Below, piece by piece: positions 42,942 through 52,343 of a stretch of 64,000 nucleotides of DNA. The stretch's first letter is position 1; the number at the start of each line of letters is the position of its first letter. The position numbers and the translations under genes were made by a program. Origin of the DNA: RHLJ01 sp965222205 (GTDB lineage Bacteria; Bacteroidota; Rhodothermia; Balneolales; Balneolaceae); the NCBI GenBank assembly GCA_965222205.1, contig OZ244932.1, positions 1,922,001 through 1,986,000 on the forward strand. The letters are read 5' to 3'. The notes under the pieces are model-generated. The model saw nothing but the letters and a program-made list of their open reading frames with translations, was not told where the DNA came from and ran no database searches.

Positions 42942-43772
42942 ATGAAATATCTACTGCTTCCTCTTTTCTTTGTATTAATTTTCATATCCATCCCATTTGC
43001 TCAGAATAGTAAAATTATCTCCGGTAGTGATTGGTGTCTGGAAAGAAACAGGACAAACTATAATGGCTCAAAAGAAAAACATTGTGAGGTCAGAGAAATC
43101 CGGCTGGATTCAAGACGCTCCCTCTCTGTTGATGGAAAGAAAAATGGCGGAATTAGCATAAAAAGCTGGGACCGAGATGAAATTTTAATCACAGCTAAAG
43201 TTTCTGTCTATTCCCGAAACGAAGATGAAGCAAAGGAAATAGTTAATAACGTATCAATAAAAACAAATTCAACAATAGAAGCTGATGTACCAAAACTTGG
43301 AAGAAAAGAAGCGGTTTCTGTAGACTATCGAATTTATGTCCCAAAACAAATTGATCTCGATCTGGTTGCTTTTAATGGAGGGATTTCCATCAAAAATGTG
43401 GGAGGAGATATTGGTTTTGAAACGTTGAACGGAGGGTTAAGACTATCAAACTTAAGTGGAAAGGTAACCGGAGAAACAACTAACGGGGGCATTAAAATTG
43501 AGCTCTCTGGAAGTGAGTGGATTGGAGAAAAATTTGACGTTGAAACCACAAATGGGGGAATAGTTTTTTATATACCTGAGGATTACAACGCCCAACTTGA
43601 AACTGGAACCGTAAACGGATCGATGGATTTTGATTTCCCTGTTACAATTAGTGGACGGTTTGGCAGAGAGCTTTCAGTTTCGCTAGGTAATGGCGGAAGT
43701 CTGGTTCGAGCTATGACTACTAATGGCGGAATAAAAATCAAAAGAGCATCCAAAAAGCTTTCTCTGAATTAA
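42942..43772 (+). CDS. Exported DUF4097-like beta-helical protein
   Basis: A 276-residue exported protein, signal peptide ending about PFAQ (20). From residue 70 the chain is a series of short strands with a repeating NGGI core (KNGGISIKSW, FNGGISIKNV, LNGGLRLSNL, TNGGIKIELS, TNGGIVFYI, TNGGIKIKRA), as in DUF4097 right-handed parallel beta-helix proteins. The family is usually encoded next to regulatory genes, and here the stop overlaps the convergent membrane-anchored DNA-binding-like gene by four bases. Function unknown; binding partners at the envelope are expected. Confidence 0.82.
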   Translation: MKYLLLPLFFVLIFISIPFAQNSKIISGSDWCLERNRTNYNGSKEKHCEVREIRLDSRRSLSVDGKKNGGISIKSWDRDEILITAKVSVYSRNEDEAKEIVNNVSIKTNSTIEADVPKLGRKEAVSVDYRIYVPKQIDLDLVAFNGGISIKNVGGDIGFETLNGGLRLSNLSGKVTGETTNGGIKIELSGSEWIGEKFDVETTNGGIVFYIPEDYNAQLETGTVNGSMDFDFPVTISGRFGRELSVSLGNGGSLVRAMTTNGGIKIKRASKKLSLN

Positions 43773-45031
43773 AAAGAATCTTCAAATACAAGGTTCCCTT
43801 CTATATCTTTCATCCGAATGTAATCCACTTCGCTTAGGCCAGATGTGCGAAAATCCAGACCAACGATCTTACCGAAGTCTTGCTGAAAAGTAGTCTCGTA
43901 TATTTCGCTTCCATTCAGAAATACTTTCCCGGTTTTATCTTCAACAACCAACTGTAGATCCTGCCAGTTAAAAATATCAGTTCCAAAAGCTGATAAATCA
44001 TTATCTCTGCCTTCTTGATATACTTCCCCGATTTTAATCGCGAGATTACTCTCACAGCCTTTTAACGTTAATGGCACAAAATAAATATGGGCTTCGGTGT
44101 GGATTGTTAACCGAATATCAGGACATGGATCAAATAAAAATTCGCTGTAACGAAAACGGGTTTCAACCTTAAAATTATGTCCGTTTACCCCGGCATACTG
44201 CCTGATATTAATAAACCTGAGTTCACTAAATTGCTCGGTATCTAAATTGCTATCCAGAATATCATTTTTATCTGCCGTTAAGATTCCGTCTTGATTTTTG
44301 TCCTCTTTAATGTAAACCGGTGGGTCATCATAATTATAAAAAGCAGCTGTCATCCATCCATCAGTTTGAATATGTACCGGTATTGTTTTCAGAAAAAACT
44401 CATTAGCCACCAATTTTGCTTTATGGTAACCGGGAACATAGTATATGCTTGAAAAGAAATTGTTTTGTGGATCAATCCGGTCCCGATGATTTGGATTCCA
44501 ATCTTGTTGAATGAAAAAGCTATCTGCTTCGATTTCACTTACATCAAAATTGAAGATAACTGTATTAGGCACCCCTTTTAACACTGTCTTACTTCCTGTA
44601 AACAAAATGTTATCCGGATCCGGAAATTCAGAATTGCTTGCATTTATATACAGAACTGAAATTGTACTTAGAATTATAATCACCAAAAAAACTGCAGCGA
44701 ATTTTCTATTTACAAAACCGGTAGCTTTTCTATCAATCCGATTTGAAGCATTTGAAGGTGTATTCTTAAGTCTGAATTCAAGCCAGTCTTTATAACCAAG
44801 AATAGAAACCAATGCATTTAATGTGCCTGGATGTGGATTTTGTTCTTCACCCTGTCTCCAGATTCTCTTCAAGGTTGATATGCTTAATTTAGTCCCTGAA
44901 GTCTCTTCGATCAGGTCAATCAAATATTCAAAATCACGCTGTTTAACACGCCCATTACCATTCCCAAAGTGATATTTCTTTTCTATCTCTTTTTTGCAGA
45001 GTTCTAGTAGTTCTGATTCTTTCTCATCCAT
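43769..45031 (-). CDS. Membrane protein with putative cytoplasmic DNA-binding domain and exported C-terminal domain
   Basis: A 420-residue protein without signal peptide. Residues 1-92 look like a compact helical DNA-binding domain typical of Bacteroidota (LLELCKKEIEKKYHFG, FEYLIDLIEETSGTKLSISTLKRIWR, TLNALVSILGYKDWLEF). A single membrane helix lies about 112-131 (KFAAVFLVIIILSTISVLYI). The remaining 290 residues should be periplasmic and beta-rich, with an end LVVEDKTGKVFLNGSEIYETTFQ that suggests a LamG/concanavalin-like fold. Signal transfer from outside to DNA is a plausible but unproven role. Divergent from the gene at 45176. Confidence 0.72.
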   Translation of the reverse strand: MDEKESELLELCKKEIEKKYHFGNGNGRVKQRDFEYLIDLIEETSGTKLSISTLKRIWRQGEEQNPHPGTLNALVSILGYKDWLEFRLKNTPSNASNRIDRKATGFVNRKFAAVFLVIIILSTISVLYINASNSEFPDPDNILFTGSKTVLKGVPNTVIFNFDVSEIEADSFFIQQDWNPNHRDRIDPQNNFFSSIYYVPGYHKAKLVANEFFLKTIPVHIQTDGWMTAAFYNYDDPPVYIKEDKNQDGILTADKNDILDSNLDTEQFSELRFINIRQYAGVNGHNFKVETRFRYSEFLFDPCPDIRLTIHTEAHIYFVPLTLKGCESNLAIKIGEVYQEGRDNDLSAFGTDIFNWQDLQLVVEDKTGKVFLNGSEIYETTFQQDFGKIVGLDFRTSGLSEVDYIRMKDIEGNLVFEDSF

Positions 45032-45175
45032 GATGAAATGTACTCTGATGAGAGTAAAAAGTTAAGTCTCATACATTAAAAACGGTAAATGAACTAAAAT
45101 TGACCGCTTCTTGATTTTGGTGATTAATACGATTTTGGCACTATTGGGAATTATAACCAAAATAAATCATCGACT

Positions 45176-46273
45176 ATGAAAAAACTTTTTTTATTGAGTT
45201 TCACTCTGATCTTTATTTCGAACATTAAACTATTTGGACAGGATTTTAACTCTGTTCCTTTTAATTCCGAACATTGGGAACTGGGAGATTCGCCGATTGT
45301 AGAAAATTATATAGGAAAGCGAAGTGTGAAACTGGAAGGCGCTTCAATCTCAACCAAAAATATCCAACTAAAAAATGGTATAATTGAATTCAATATAAAT
45401 TTTCCTTATTCGGATTTCTTCTTTACTGGTATCTTATTCCGGGCGCTGGATGCTGATAATGGTGAAAATTTTTATATACGACCTCATCAATCAGGGAATC
45501 CTGATGCCACTCAATATACTCCTGTTTTTAACTCCTATTCCGGCTGGCAACTATATCATGGTGAAGGATACAGCGCAACGGTTGAACTGACACCCGATAT
45601 CTGGCACAGAATTAGAATAGAAATATTAGATAATCAGGCAGATATTTATTTCAACGACGTGGAAACTCCAATTATAAAAGTGACTGATCTTAAAAGAGAT
45701 CCGGTTGCAGGAGGAATAAGATTGAGTGCTAATCAGGTTGCCTATTTCTCAGATCTTAAATACTCAAAGTCTGATCCTCAGCTTGCCGAACGAGAATCAA
45801 CTCCCGGAGAAACCCCAAAAGGGCTTATAAAAGAATGGTATGTCACAGATATCGTTCCAAATGCAGACTTTCAGGATAAACTATCTGTAAATACAAGAAG
45901 ATTAAGATGGACTAAACAACAAGCTGAAGAATCAGGCACTATCAATCTTGCAAAATTTGTACAAAGCGGGGAAGGAAAAACTACCGTACTCACAAAACTG
46001 AACGTTGAATCTGAATCAGATACCTTCAAGCGACTTGACTTCGGTTATAGTGATTTCGTTTGGGTGTATGTAAATGGCAAACCTGTTTATTCGGGAAGAA
46101 ATGATTTCAGATCACGGGATTACCGGTATCTGGGAACTATAGGCTGGTTCGATAGTGTGTACTTACCCCTTAAAGAAGGATCAAACGAAGTAGTATTTGT
46201 TGTAGGAGAAAATTTTGGAGGATGGGGTTTAAAAGCCAAAATAGAAAATATGGAAGGTATTACACTCAGGTAA
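45176..46273 (+). CDS. Exported LamG-like domain protein of unknown function
   Basis: A 365-residue exported protein (signal peptide ending about LFGQ, 22). Residues 25-200 resemble a concanavalin/LamG-like domain (SVKLEGASISTKNIQLKNGIIEFNINFPYSDFFFTGILFRA, WHRIRIEILDNQADIYFN), followed by a second beta-rich domain with WVYVNGKPVYSGRNDFRSRDYRYLGTIGWFDSVYLPLKEGSNEVVFVV. The similarity in style to the exported part of its divergent neighbour suggests functional pairing. Ligand (glycan or other) is unknown. The last 8 bases overlap the pxpC stop. Confidence 0.72.
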   Translation: MKKLFLLSFTLIFISNIKLFGQDFNSVPFNSEHWELGDSPIVENYIGKRSVKLEGASISTKNIQLKNGIIEFNINFPYSDFFFTGILFRALDADNGENFYIRPHQSGNPDATQYTPVFNSYSGWQLYHGEGYSATVELTPDIWHRIRIEILDNQADIYFNDVETPIIKVTDLKRDPVAGGIRLSANQVAYFSDLKYSKSDPQLAERESTPGETPKGLIKEWYVTDIVPNADFQDKLSVNTRRLRWTKQQAEESGTINLAKFVQSGEGKTTVLTKLNVESESDTFKRLDFGYSDFVWVYVNGKPVYSGRNDFRSRDYRYLGTIGWFDSVYLPLKEGSNEVVFVVGENFGGWGLKAKIENMEGITLR

Positions 46274-47132
46274 AAGAAAAACTCACTGTATCCCCCGGCT
46301 TAACTTGTCCCAATCGCCAAAGATCTTCATCCAGCACTTTGGCGATTCTGGGATACCCTCCAATAGTTTGTCCGTCTTGCATTAAGATGATTGGATTTCC
46401 ATTTGGCGGTAACTGAATTATTCCCGGAAGAACGGGTCCGGAAATCATTTCGCATTCGGGTACTTTTAGCGAATGCCCTTCCAATCTGATTCCCATCCGG
46501 TTACTGGTATTGCTTACTTCGAACTGAGTGCCTGAAAATCTGTTCTGTAACTCTTTAGATAACCAATTCCAATCTACCCCCTTCATTACCCTAACTTTCG
46601 CTTTAGAAGAGAAATACGTGATTTGATCATCCGGAGCTTTTTGGATTAGGTCGTCGAGTTTCGTTTTATCCCATTCGATTAGGTCACCTGGCTTTAATGT
46701 ACGTCCGTAGAAGCCGCCAAATTTCCCAACAGTATAAGTGGAATAGGAATCCATCGCTTTTTTAGTAACTAACAATCCTTTAATTGCTATATAGCTTCGG
46801 CATCCCCTGACTGAAAAGCCCAGTTCGAGTTCTTCGCCTTCATTTACTTTTAATGATTGATTCTGATCAATCTCTTTTCCGTCGATCTTTGGATTCATTA
46901 ACGCGCCTGTGATCGCAATAATGGCTTCATCCATAAATCTATACTTTCCACCTCTCATCGTGCATTCCAGAATGGGATAATTTTCGGGATTTCCCACTAA
47001 CCAATTAGCCAGCCTAAAAGATTTGCTATCCATTGCACCCGATACCGGCACACCAAATTTTCTATATCCGGGCCTTCCTGAATCCTGAATCGTTGTAAAC
47101 AATCCTCCATCATTTACTGTTAACCTACCCAC
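46266..47132 (-). CDS. pxpC: 5-oxoprolinase subunit C (biotin-dependent carboxyltransferase-like fold)
   Basis: The third subunit of the PxpABC ATP-dependent 5-oxoprolinase, which opens pyroglutamate to glutamate. The family signature LTVNDGGLFTTIQDSGRPGYRKFGVPVSGAMD is at the N-terminus and RNRPNP-like glycine-rich segments follow (QTIGGYPRIAKVLDEDL near 260). The longest frame starts at 47177 within pxpB; the GTG at 47132 (MGRLTVNDGG) gives the normal N-terminus (288 residues) and an eight-base overlap with pxpB. Last gene of the operon; stop overlaps the convergent exported-protein gene. Confidence 0.9.
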   Translation of the reverse strand: MGRLTVNDGGLFTTIQDSGRPGYRKFGVPVSGAMDSKSFRLANWLVGNPENYPILECTMRGGKYRFMDEAIIAITGALMNPKIDGKEIDQNQSLKVNEGEELELGFSVRGCRSYIAIKGLLVTKKAMDSYSTYTVGKFGGFYGRTLKPGDLIEWDKTKLDDLIQKAPDDQITYFSSKAKVRVMKGVDWNWLSKELQNRFSGTQFEVSNTSNRMGIRLEGHSLKVPECEMISGPVLPGIIQLPPNGNPIILMQDGQTIGGYPRIAKVLDEDLWRLGQVKPGDTVSFSFT

Positions 47133-47805
47133 GATGAAACTCCTTTTCCGAAATAGGAATAAACAATACGGAATCACCAGCTTTTAATGTAATTGGTGGG
47201 TTCTTTGAGCTATCGAAAAAAGATTTCGGACTCCTTCCAATAATGTTCCAGCCGCCCGGGCTCTCCAATGAATAAACGCCGGTTTGACTCCCTCCTATTC
47301 CAATCGATCCACCCGGAATTTCCGTTCTTGGAGTCAGTTTTCGTGGCACCGAGAGTTTATCATCCAGGCCGTCCAGAAATATAAATCCGGGAATAAACCC
47401 GATCATGGCAATCGAATATGTTTTTGAACTGTGGAGTTCTATGATTTCTTCTTTTTTTAATCCGGTATGCCCGATTACATCTTGCCAATCCATGCCGAGT
47501 TCATAACAAACCGGGATTTCAATCATATTTTGTACAACTTTCACCGATGACTCCCCTTCTGGTAGATTCTCAATTGCTTCAATCAATGAATAATGATCCC
47601 ATTTATTTCCGTCAAAAATAACTGCAAGTGAGGAGTATGCGGGTAGTACATCAGTAATGCCTTCTAAACCGCTATTTTCAATTTCTGAGGCCAGTTTATG
47701 AATGGATTCCAACTCTCTTTTTTCAGGCTCTAATAATAGCGCACACTCTCCAAGCACTTTAGAAATCCAGTTTTGACCATTACGATGCAATGATGGTAAA
47801 TCCAT
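47125..47805 (-). CDS. pxpB: 5-oxoprolinase subunit B (KipI family)
   Basis: A 226-residue cytosolic protein, the KipI-like partner of PxpC. Landmarks are LPAYSSLAVIFDGNKWD, EIPVCYELGMDWQDVI, GFIPGFIFLDGLDDKLSVPRKLTPRTEIPGGSIGIGGSQTGVYSLESPGGWNIIGRSP (about 130-190), and EAGDSVLFIPI-like text near the end. It overlaps pxpA by 26 bases upstream and pxpC by eight downstream, consistent with coupled translation of the three subunits. Confidence 0.9.
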   Translation of the reverse strand: MDLPSLHRNGQNWISKVLGECALLLEPEKRELESIHKLASEIENSGLEGITDVLPAYSSLAVIFDGNKWDHYSLIEAIENLPEGESSVKVVQNMIEIPVCYELGMDWQDVIGHTGLKKEEIIELHSSKTYSIAMIGFIPGFIFLDGLDDKLSVPRKLTPRTEIPGGSIGIGGSQTGVYSLESPGGWNIIGRSPKSFFDSSKNPPITLKAGDSVLFIPISEKEFHRG

Positions 47806-48541
47806 TTTTTCGTAAAAAAGTATTTATAGTTTGTGCCAAAGTAATGGCTCCGGGTGTATCGCTGTGTAAGCAAATAGTCTCTGCTTTGATTGGTTTTATT
47901 ATTCTCGAGTGCGTCAACACTTTTCCTTCAGTAATCATGTACCGCAATTGCTCTATTACATCTGCTTCATCATGTAAAACAGCATCATGATAAGAGCGTG
48001 AACGAAGGCTTAGATCATCTTCATACACCCGATCTGCGAATACTTCGTGTATAACCTCTAAACCCTCTTCTTTTGCCACTACAGACGAAACAGAACCTTC
48101 CGGCAAATACACTTTAATTCCCGGGGACACTCGTTTAATTGCAGATATGACAGTTTCCGCAGTGGCCTTATCTGTTACAGCCTGATTGTACAGGGCCCCA
48201 TGAGGCTTAACGTGATGAAGCTTAGTTCCGGCTTCATCCAGACATTTTTTGAAAGTATTAATTTGCTCGATAATGCTGTTTTTTAGCTGATCGGGCTCTA
48301 TATCCATCACTTTTCGTCCAAAGTTATCGGGATCAGGATATCCTGGATGGGCACCCGCCTCAACGCCATATTTTTGTGCTAACCTGATGGTTACTCTAAT
48401 TGATTCTTCATTCCCAATATGTCCGCCACAAGCGATATTACATGAAGAAATAAACGGCATGATAGCTTCATCCAGCATTGCTCCATCTTTTATTTTCCAC
48501 TCACCCAGATCACAATTAAGATCAATACTCTTTTGTATCAT
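47780..48541 (-). CDS. pxpA: 5-oxoprolinase subunit A (LamB/YcsF family)
   Basis: A 253-residue member of the LamB/YcsF family, the catalytic-core subunit of the PxpABC complex. Signatures are IDLNCDLGEWK at the start, ISSCNIACGGHIGNEESI, VEAGAHPGYPDPDNFGRKVM and HVKPHGALYNQAVTDK, containing likely metal- and substrate-binding His, Asp and Glu. It overlaps Nramp by four bases upstream (ATGA) and pxpB by 26 downstream. Confidence 0.92.
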   Translation of the reverse strand: MIQKSIDLNCDLGEWKIKDGAMLDEAIMPFISSCNIACGGHIGNEESIRVTIRLAQKYGVEAGAHPGYPDPDNFGRKVMDIEPDQLKNSIIEQINTFKKCLDEAGTKLHHVKPHGALYNQAVTDKATAETVISAIKRVSPGIKVYLPEGSVSSVVAKEEGLEVIHEVFADRVYEDDLSLRSRSYHDAVLHDEADVIEQLRYMITEGKVLTHSRIIKPIKAETICLHSDTPGAITLAQTINTFLRKNGFTIIAS

Positions 48542-49770
48542 AGGAATTTGAATACAGAGTTTAAGCTTCGAAAACTGATAAGGATGGCTACCAGAATCAC
48601 AACCAATCCAAATGCATTTTGTGTGGCCGAATTGATATAATCTCCTAATAATGATTTTTTATTCACCAGATATAGCAGGAATATGGCTACCAGAGGCAAT
48701 AGTATCCCATTAGCAACCTGGGCAAACTGAATCACCTGAACCGGGTTTATTCCAAACATAGAAAAGAGCACTCCAATAAACAGAATACCCACCCAAACAG
48801 CTTTAAAGCGCTTCGACCGAAGATCTTCTTCCCATCCCAAAACTCCTTTAGCCGCATATGCAGCTGCCAGTGGGGCCGTGATGGCAGAAGAAATGCCAGC
48901 TGCGAAAAGTCCCAATCCCAAAAAATAGCCGGCCCAACTTCCCAGCAAGGGCTCTAACTGAATAGCCATATCTGCTGCGCTGTTTATTGTTCTGTCTCCA
49001 AAAAGTGTTGTGGCGCTGGTTATTACAATGCTCATCGAAATAATTCCACCTAAAATAACCGCTGTAGCATTCTCTTTTCTCAGATCACTAAGCTGATCGA
49101 CATTTTTATATTTTTTCTGAACGATAGAAGCGTGTAAAAATAAATTGTAAGGCACTACAGTAGTTCCAATTAAAGCTATCACTGTTAACATTTGTTCTGA
49201 GGAGGCAGAAGGAACTAAAAGGCCGCGTACAATTTCCGCTAAATCGGGTCCTGTAACAAAAGCCGTTGTCAGAAAAACCAAACTCATGATTAGTACCAGA
49301 CCAATCAAAAAGCGTTCTATAATTTTTGAGCTGCCAGTAAATAATAAAATGAATGCAATTGCTCCAATTATAAGGGGCGATACGGAAATATGTATCCCAT
49401 TGATATGGGTTCCTAAATCAAAGAAAAGTTCTTCGAAACCAAGTACGGCTCCGGAAATATTTCCACCTTCGTAAGCGGCATTCCCAAAAACAATCGCCCC
49501 GAGCACTAAAACAATTCCTAAAAACCTGGCGACTGGCTGAGTAAGTTCTTTCCGGATTGCTTCTCCAAACCCTTTTTGGGTTACCAGTCCAAGTCTTGCC
49601 GTCATTTCCTGAAGTACAATGGTCGCAATCACTGAAAAGAGAATAGCCCAAAGTAGCATGTAACCGGATCTCACTCCTGCCAAAGTACAAACTGTTACTG
49701 TTCCCGGTCCAATAAAAGCTGCAGTAACAAGGGTACTTGGACCAAAGTATTTAGAAAGTATGTTTTTCAA
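48538..49770 (-). CDS. Nramp-family divalent metal / YcsG-like transporter
   Basis: A 410-residue membrane protein with about eleven helices. The Nramp start GPSTLVTAAFIGPGTVTVCTLAG carries a variant of the DPGN metal-binding motif (FIGPGTV instead of DPGN), so the usual Asp and Asn ligands are missing; the partner motif MPH in helix 6 is also replaced (TVVPYNLFLHASIV). The same divergent type (YcsG) is encoded beside YcsF/KipI/KipA in Bacillus. With pxpABC following in an overlapping operon, the substrate may be 5-oxoproline or a related molecule rather than a metal; this is inference. Confidence 0.85.
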   Translation of the reverse strand: MKNILSKYFGPSTLVTAAFIGPGTVTVCTLAGVRSGYMLLWAILFSVIATIVLQEMTARLGLVTQKGFGEAIRKELTQPVARFLGIVLVLGAIVFGNAAYEGGNISGAVLGFEELFFDLGTHINGIHISVSPLIIGAIAFILLFTGSSKIIERFLIGLVLIMSLVFLTTAFVTGPDLAEIVRGLLVPSASSEQMLTVIALIGTTVVPYNLFLHASIVQKKYKNVDQLSDLRKENATAVILGGIISMSIVITSATTLFGDRTINSAADMAIQLEPLLGSWAGYFLGLGLFAAGISSAITAPLAAAYAAKGVLGWEEDLRSKRFKAVWVGILFIGVLFSMFGINPVQVIQFAQVANGILLPLVAIFLLYLVNKKSLLGDYINSATQNAFGLVVILVAILISFRSLNSVFKFL

Positions 49771-49771
49771 A

Positions 49772-51808
49772 TCAGGAAACTTTTTTCAAGTAGGTTTTGA
49801 GTACCGAATATATTTTCAAGCTGGAATAGGGCTTTGTTATAAATTCCTTCATACCCAATTCTTTTGCTTTCGCCATCGCTTCCTGAGTTACATTTCCTGT
49901 TACTGTAATTATTGGAGTAGTAATTCCGAGCGATTTAATTTCTTTTGTAGCTTCAAAACCATCCATTTTCGGCATTTGGATATCCATAAAAATGATATCG
50001 TATTTGTTAGCTGCAGCTTTACTAACCGCTACCTCGCCATTTTCGGCCCGGTCTACTTTTACTTTGTATCGCTCCAATACTTTTTCAAGCACCAACTGAT
50101 TTAGCTCTTTGTCGTCCACGATAAGAGCCGAATAAGAGGAAAAATCAATGACAGATGGAGTTTCAGACTCTTCTTTTTTTTCTTCTTCCTGAGCCTGTGC
50201 AATAGGAAGGTTTACCTCTATTTCAAATGTTGCTCCCTTTCCTTCCTCGCTTTCAAGAGAAATCCTTCCTCCCATTAATTGGAGTATTTGCTGAGTAATG
50301 GATAATCCAAGACCTGATCCTTCAAACGACCGGTTTAATCCTGAATCGATTTGGGTAAATCGCTCGAAAATAAATTGCTGCTTATCTTTAGCAATTCCGA
50401 TGCCTGTATCTGTAAGTTTGATGTTTACCCGTAGATGGTTATTCACCTTCTTGCTTGTACAAACAATTTCAAGCCCACCTTGCTCTGTAAATTTATACGC
50501 GTTCCTTATAAGATTGCCTATCACCTGTTTTAATTTCCCAGGGTCTCCTGTAACATTCACATTATCAAGATTCGAAAAATCGGCATTAAGATATAACCCC
50601 TTTTCTTTAAAAATCAGCTCTTGCTGTCTTGCATTAGTTTCCAACTCTTCTTTCAGGTTGAAATCTACCAGTGCCAGTTCCAAACTCCCTGATTCGATCT
50701 TATTTATGTCAAGAATATCTCCAACGAGGGTAATGATGTTATTCGAAGATATTTCGAGCATATCCACGTATTTTTTTACTTCCTTCTGATCATCCTCATG
50801 TTTAAGAATCTCAATCAATCCCATAATTGCACTGAGTGGAGTCCGGATTTCGTGACTCATATTCGCCAAAAATTCACTTTTAGCTTTTGAAGAATCTTCC
50901 GCCTTCTTTTTCTCATCATTTAGAATCTCATTCAGTTTGCCAAGTTTCTTGTTTGCACTTCTTGATTCCTGAATAAAGTAGGTAGCTATGGCTAATAGCA
51001 AGCTAAGTAGCAATCCCAACCAGAGTGCAATCCCCATTCTTTTAAACACACTTTGTTCAACTATGGAAACATTGGGTTGAAGCTTAAAAGTCCAGAACTC
51101 ATCATCATTGAACAAGCTAATCCGGGTTTGGAATACATAGTCTTCAAAATTTGATAGGTGAGTTGTGTCCCCTTCAGTATAAAACTCTGTCCCGAACTCG
51201 TCGATAATTCTTACATGATATTCTTCGTGTTCTGCAAGTATTTCATCAAAAATAGAGGTGAAATCCATACCTGCAGTAATGGTCCCTTGAAATGCACCAT
51301 CGTAATACACAGGAGCGTCTACTAAAAAAGCATTTGATCCCTGTACCAGTTGCACCCATTCTGTAAAATTAATTGTTGAATCTCTTGCAGCTCTAAGCCA
51401 GTCTGCAACTCTGTATTCAATTCCACCTATATCCAACCCTATCGCGTTTTCATTTCCTTCGTATGGATTTATTCTTTGAATAACCATATTTGAGTCAATC
51501 CACTCTACAAATTGAAAAGCACCCAACTGCCTTCTCATTAGTTGAGCATCATATTCCCAATGTTCAAAATAGGCTCCATTGGTTTGTTCCAGTCTGCCTT
51601 TTACATTCTCCAAAGCTCTCACACTCTTAAATACTTCTTCTGAGAATTTCTCGCTAATAAACTCTCCGGCCTGATTTACATTTATTTCCCGGGTTTCGAT
51701 AAGTTTTTCATAATTCATCTGATACACGATTAGCACAAATATACTCGAAACAACCGCTACTGCCAGCGCGATGCTCAGATGCTTGAATGAATTTGTTTTT
51801 GCAACCAT
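49772..51808 (-). CDS. CHASE-domain hybrid sensor histidine kinase
   Basis: A 678-residue kinase: membrane helix about 11-30, extracytoplasmic CHASE domain about 45-245 (FVEWIDSNMVIQRINP, FLVDAPVYYDGAFQGTITAGMDFTSIFDEI), second helix about 258-279, HisKA with His319 (MSHEIRTPLSA), HATPase_c (DTGIGIAKDKQ, GSGLGLSITQQ) and a receiver with Asp609 (FMDIQMPKMDG). No DNA-binding output. Its stop ends one base before the ATG of the Nramp-like transporter, so it heads the operon with Nramp-pxpABC and is a candidate sensor for its substrate. Confidence 0.9.
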   Translation of the reverse strand: MVAKTNSFKHLSIALAVAVVSSIFVLIVYQMNYEKLIETREINVNQAGEFISEKFSEEVFKSVRALENVKGRLEQTNGAYFEHWEYDAQLMRRQLGAFQFVEWIDSNMVIQRINPYEGNENAIGLDIGGIEYRVADWLRAARDSTINFTEWVQLVQGSNAFLVDAPVYYDGAFQGTITAGMDFTSIFDEILAEHEEYHVRIIDEFGTEFYTEGDTTHLSNFEDYVFQTRISLFNDDEFWTFKLQPNVSIVEQSVFKRMGIALWLGLLLSLLLAIATYFIQESRSANKKLGKLNEILNDEKKKAEDSSKAKSEFLANMSHEIRTPLSAIMGLIEILKHEDDQKEVKKYVDMLEISSNNIITLVGDILDINKIESGSLELALVDFNLKEELETNARQQELIFKEKGLYLNADFSNLDNVNVTGDPGKLKQVIGNLIRNAYKFTEQGGLEIVCTSKKVNNHLRVNIKLTDTGIGIAKDKQQFIFERFTQIDSGLNRSFEGSGLGLSITQQILQLMGGRISLESEEGKGATFEIEVNLPIAQAQEEEKKEESETPSVIDFSSYSALIVDDKELNQLVLEKVLERYKVKVDRAENGEVAVSKAAANKYDIIFMDIQMPKMDGFEATKEIKSLGITTPIITVTGNVTQEAMAKAKELGMKEFITKPYSSLKIYSVLKTYLKKVS

Positions 51809-51917
51809 ATTTTTAAAGTTTTTATCCTAAATGGATAATCGCTTTTATTTATCCCGGTATAAAATTATTATCTACTTTTATATTTATTTAAGGAAGTAAA
51901 AGTATACACCGAAATCA

Positions 51918-52343
51918 ATGTCTCAGAATAAAACCGTACCAACCGGACTAAGCGTTTCGGAATACCTTAATGCTATTGAAAATCCCAAAAGGAGAGAAGA
52001 TTGTTGGGCAATTCATGACTTAATGAAGCAAATAACAGGCAAAAAAGCACTTATGTGGGGCTCTTCAATTGTTGGCTTTGGAACTTATAAATATAAGTAT
52101 GAGAGCGGGCGTGAAGGTATTATGATAACCACGGGATTCTCGAACCGAAAACAGGCTATTACACTTTACATTATGGATGGTTTTAAAAAGCATAAAGAAC
52201 TGCTTGAAAAAATAGGCCCGCATAAAACAGGTAAATCTTGTTTTTACATAAAGAGATTATCAGACATAGATATTGATGTACTTTCCTTAGTAATTTCTGA
52301 GTCATTGAAAGCCGTTGAAAAAAAACATACTATTATTGATTAA
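51918..52343 (+). CDS. DUF1801 (YdhG-like) family protein
   Basis: A 141-residue cytosolic protein. SVSEYLNAIENPKRREDCWAIHDLMKQITGKKALMWGSSIVGFGTYKYKYESGREG is the typical DUF1801 opening, followed by VGFSNRKQ-type and KTGKSCFYIKRLSDIDIDVL. These SCP-like fold proteins are frequent in Bacteroidota and unassigned. First gene of a tight plus-strand run; stop and the next ATG share one base (TAATG). Confidence 0.85.
   Translation: MSQNKTVPTGLSVSEYLNAIENPKRREDCWAIHDLMKQITGKKALMWGSSIVGFGTYKYKYESGREGIMITTGFSNRKQAITLYIMDGFKKHKELLEKIGPHKTGKSCFYIKRLSDIDIDVLSLVISESLKAVEKKHTIID

Noticed and set aside
50298..50789. 163-residue plus-strand open frame inside the CHASE kinase gene
   Set aside because: Antisense to the HisKA/HATPase region, serine-rich with no recognisable motif; a shadow of the real gene.
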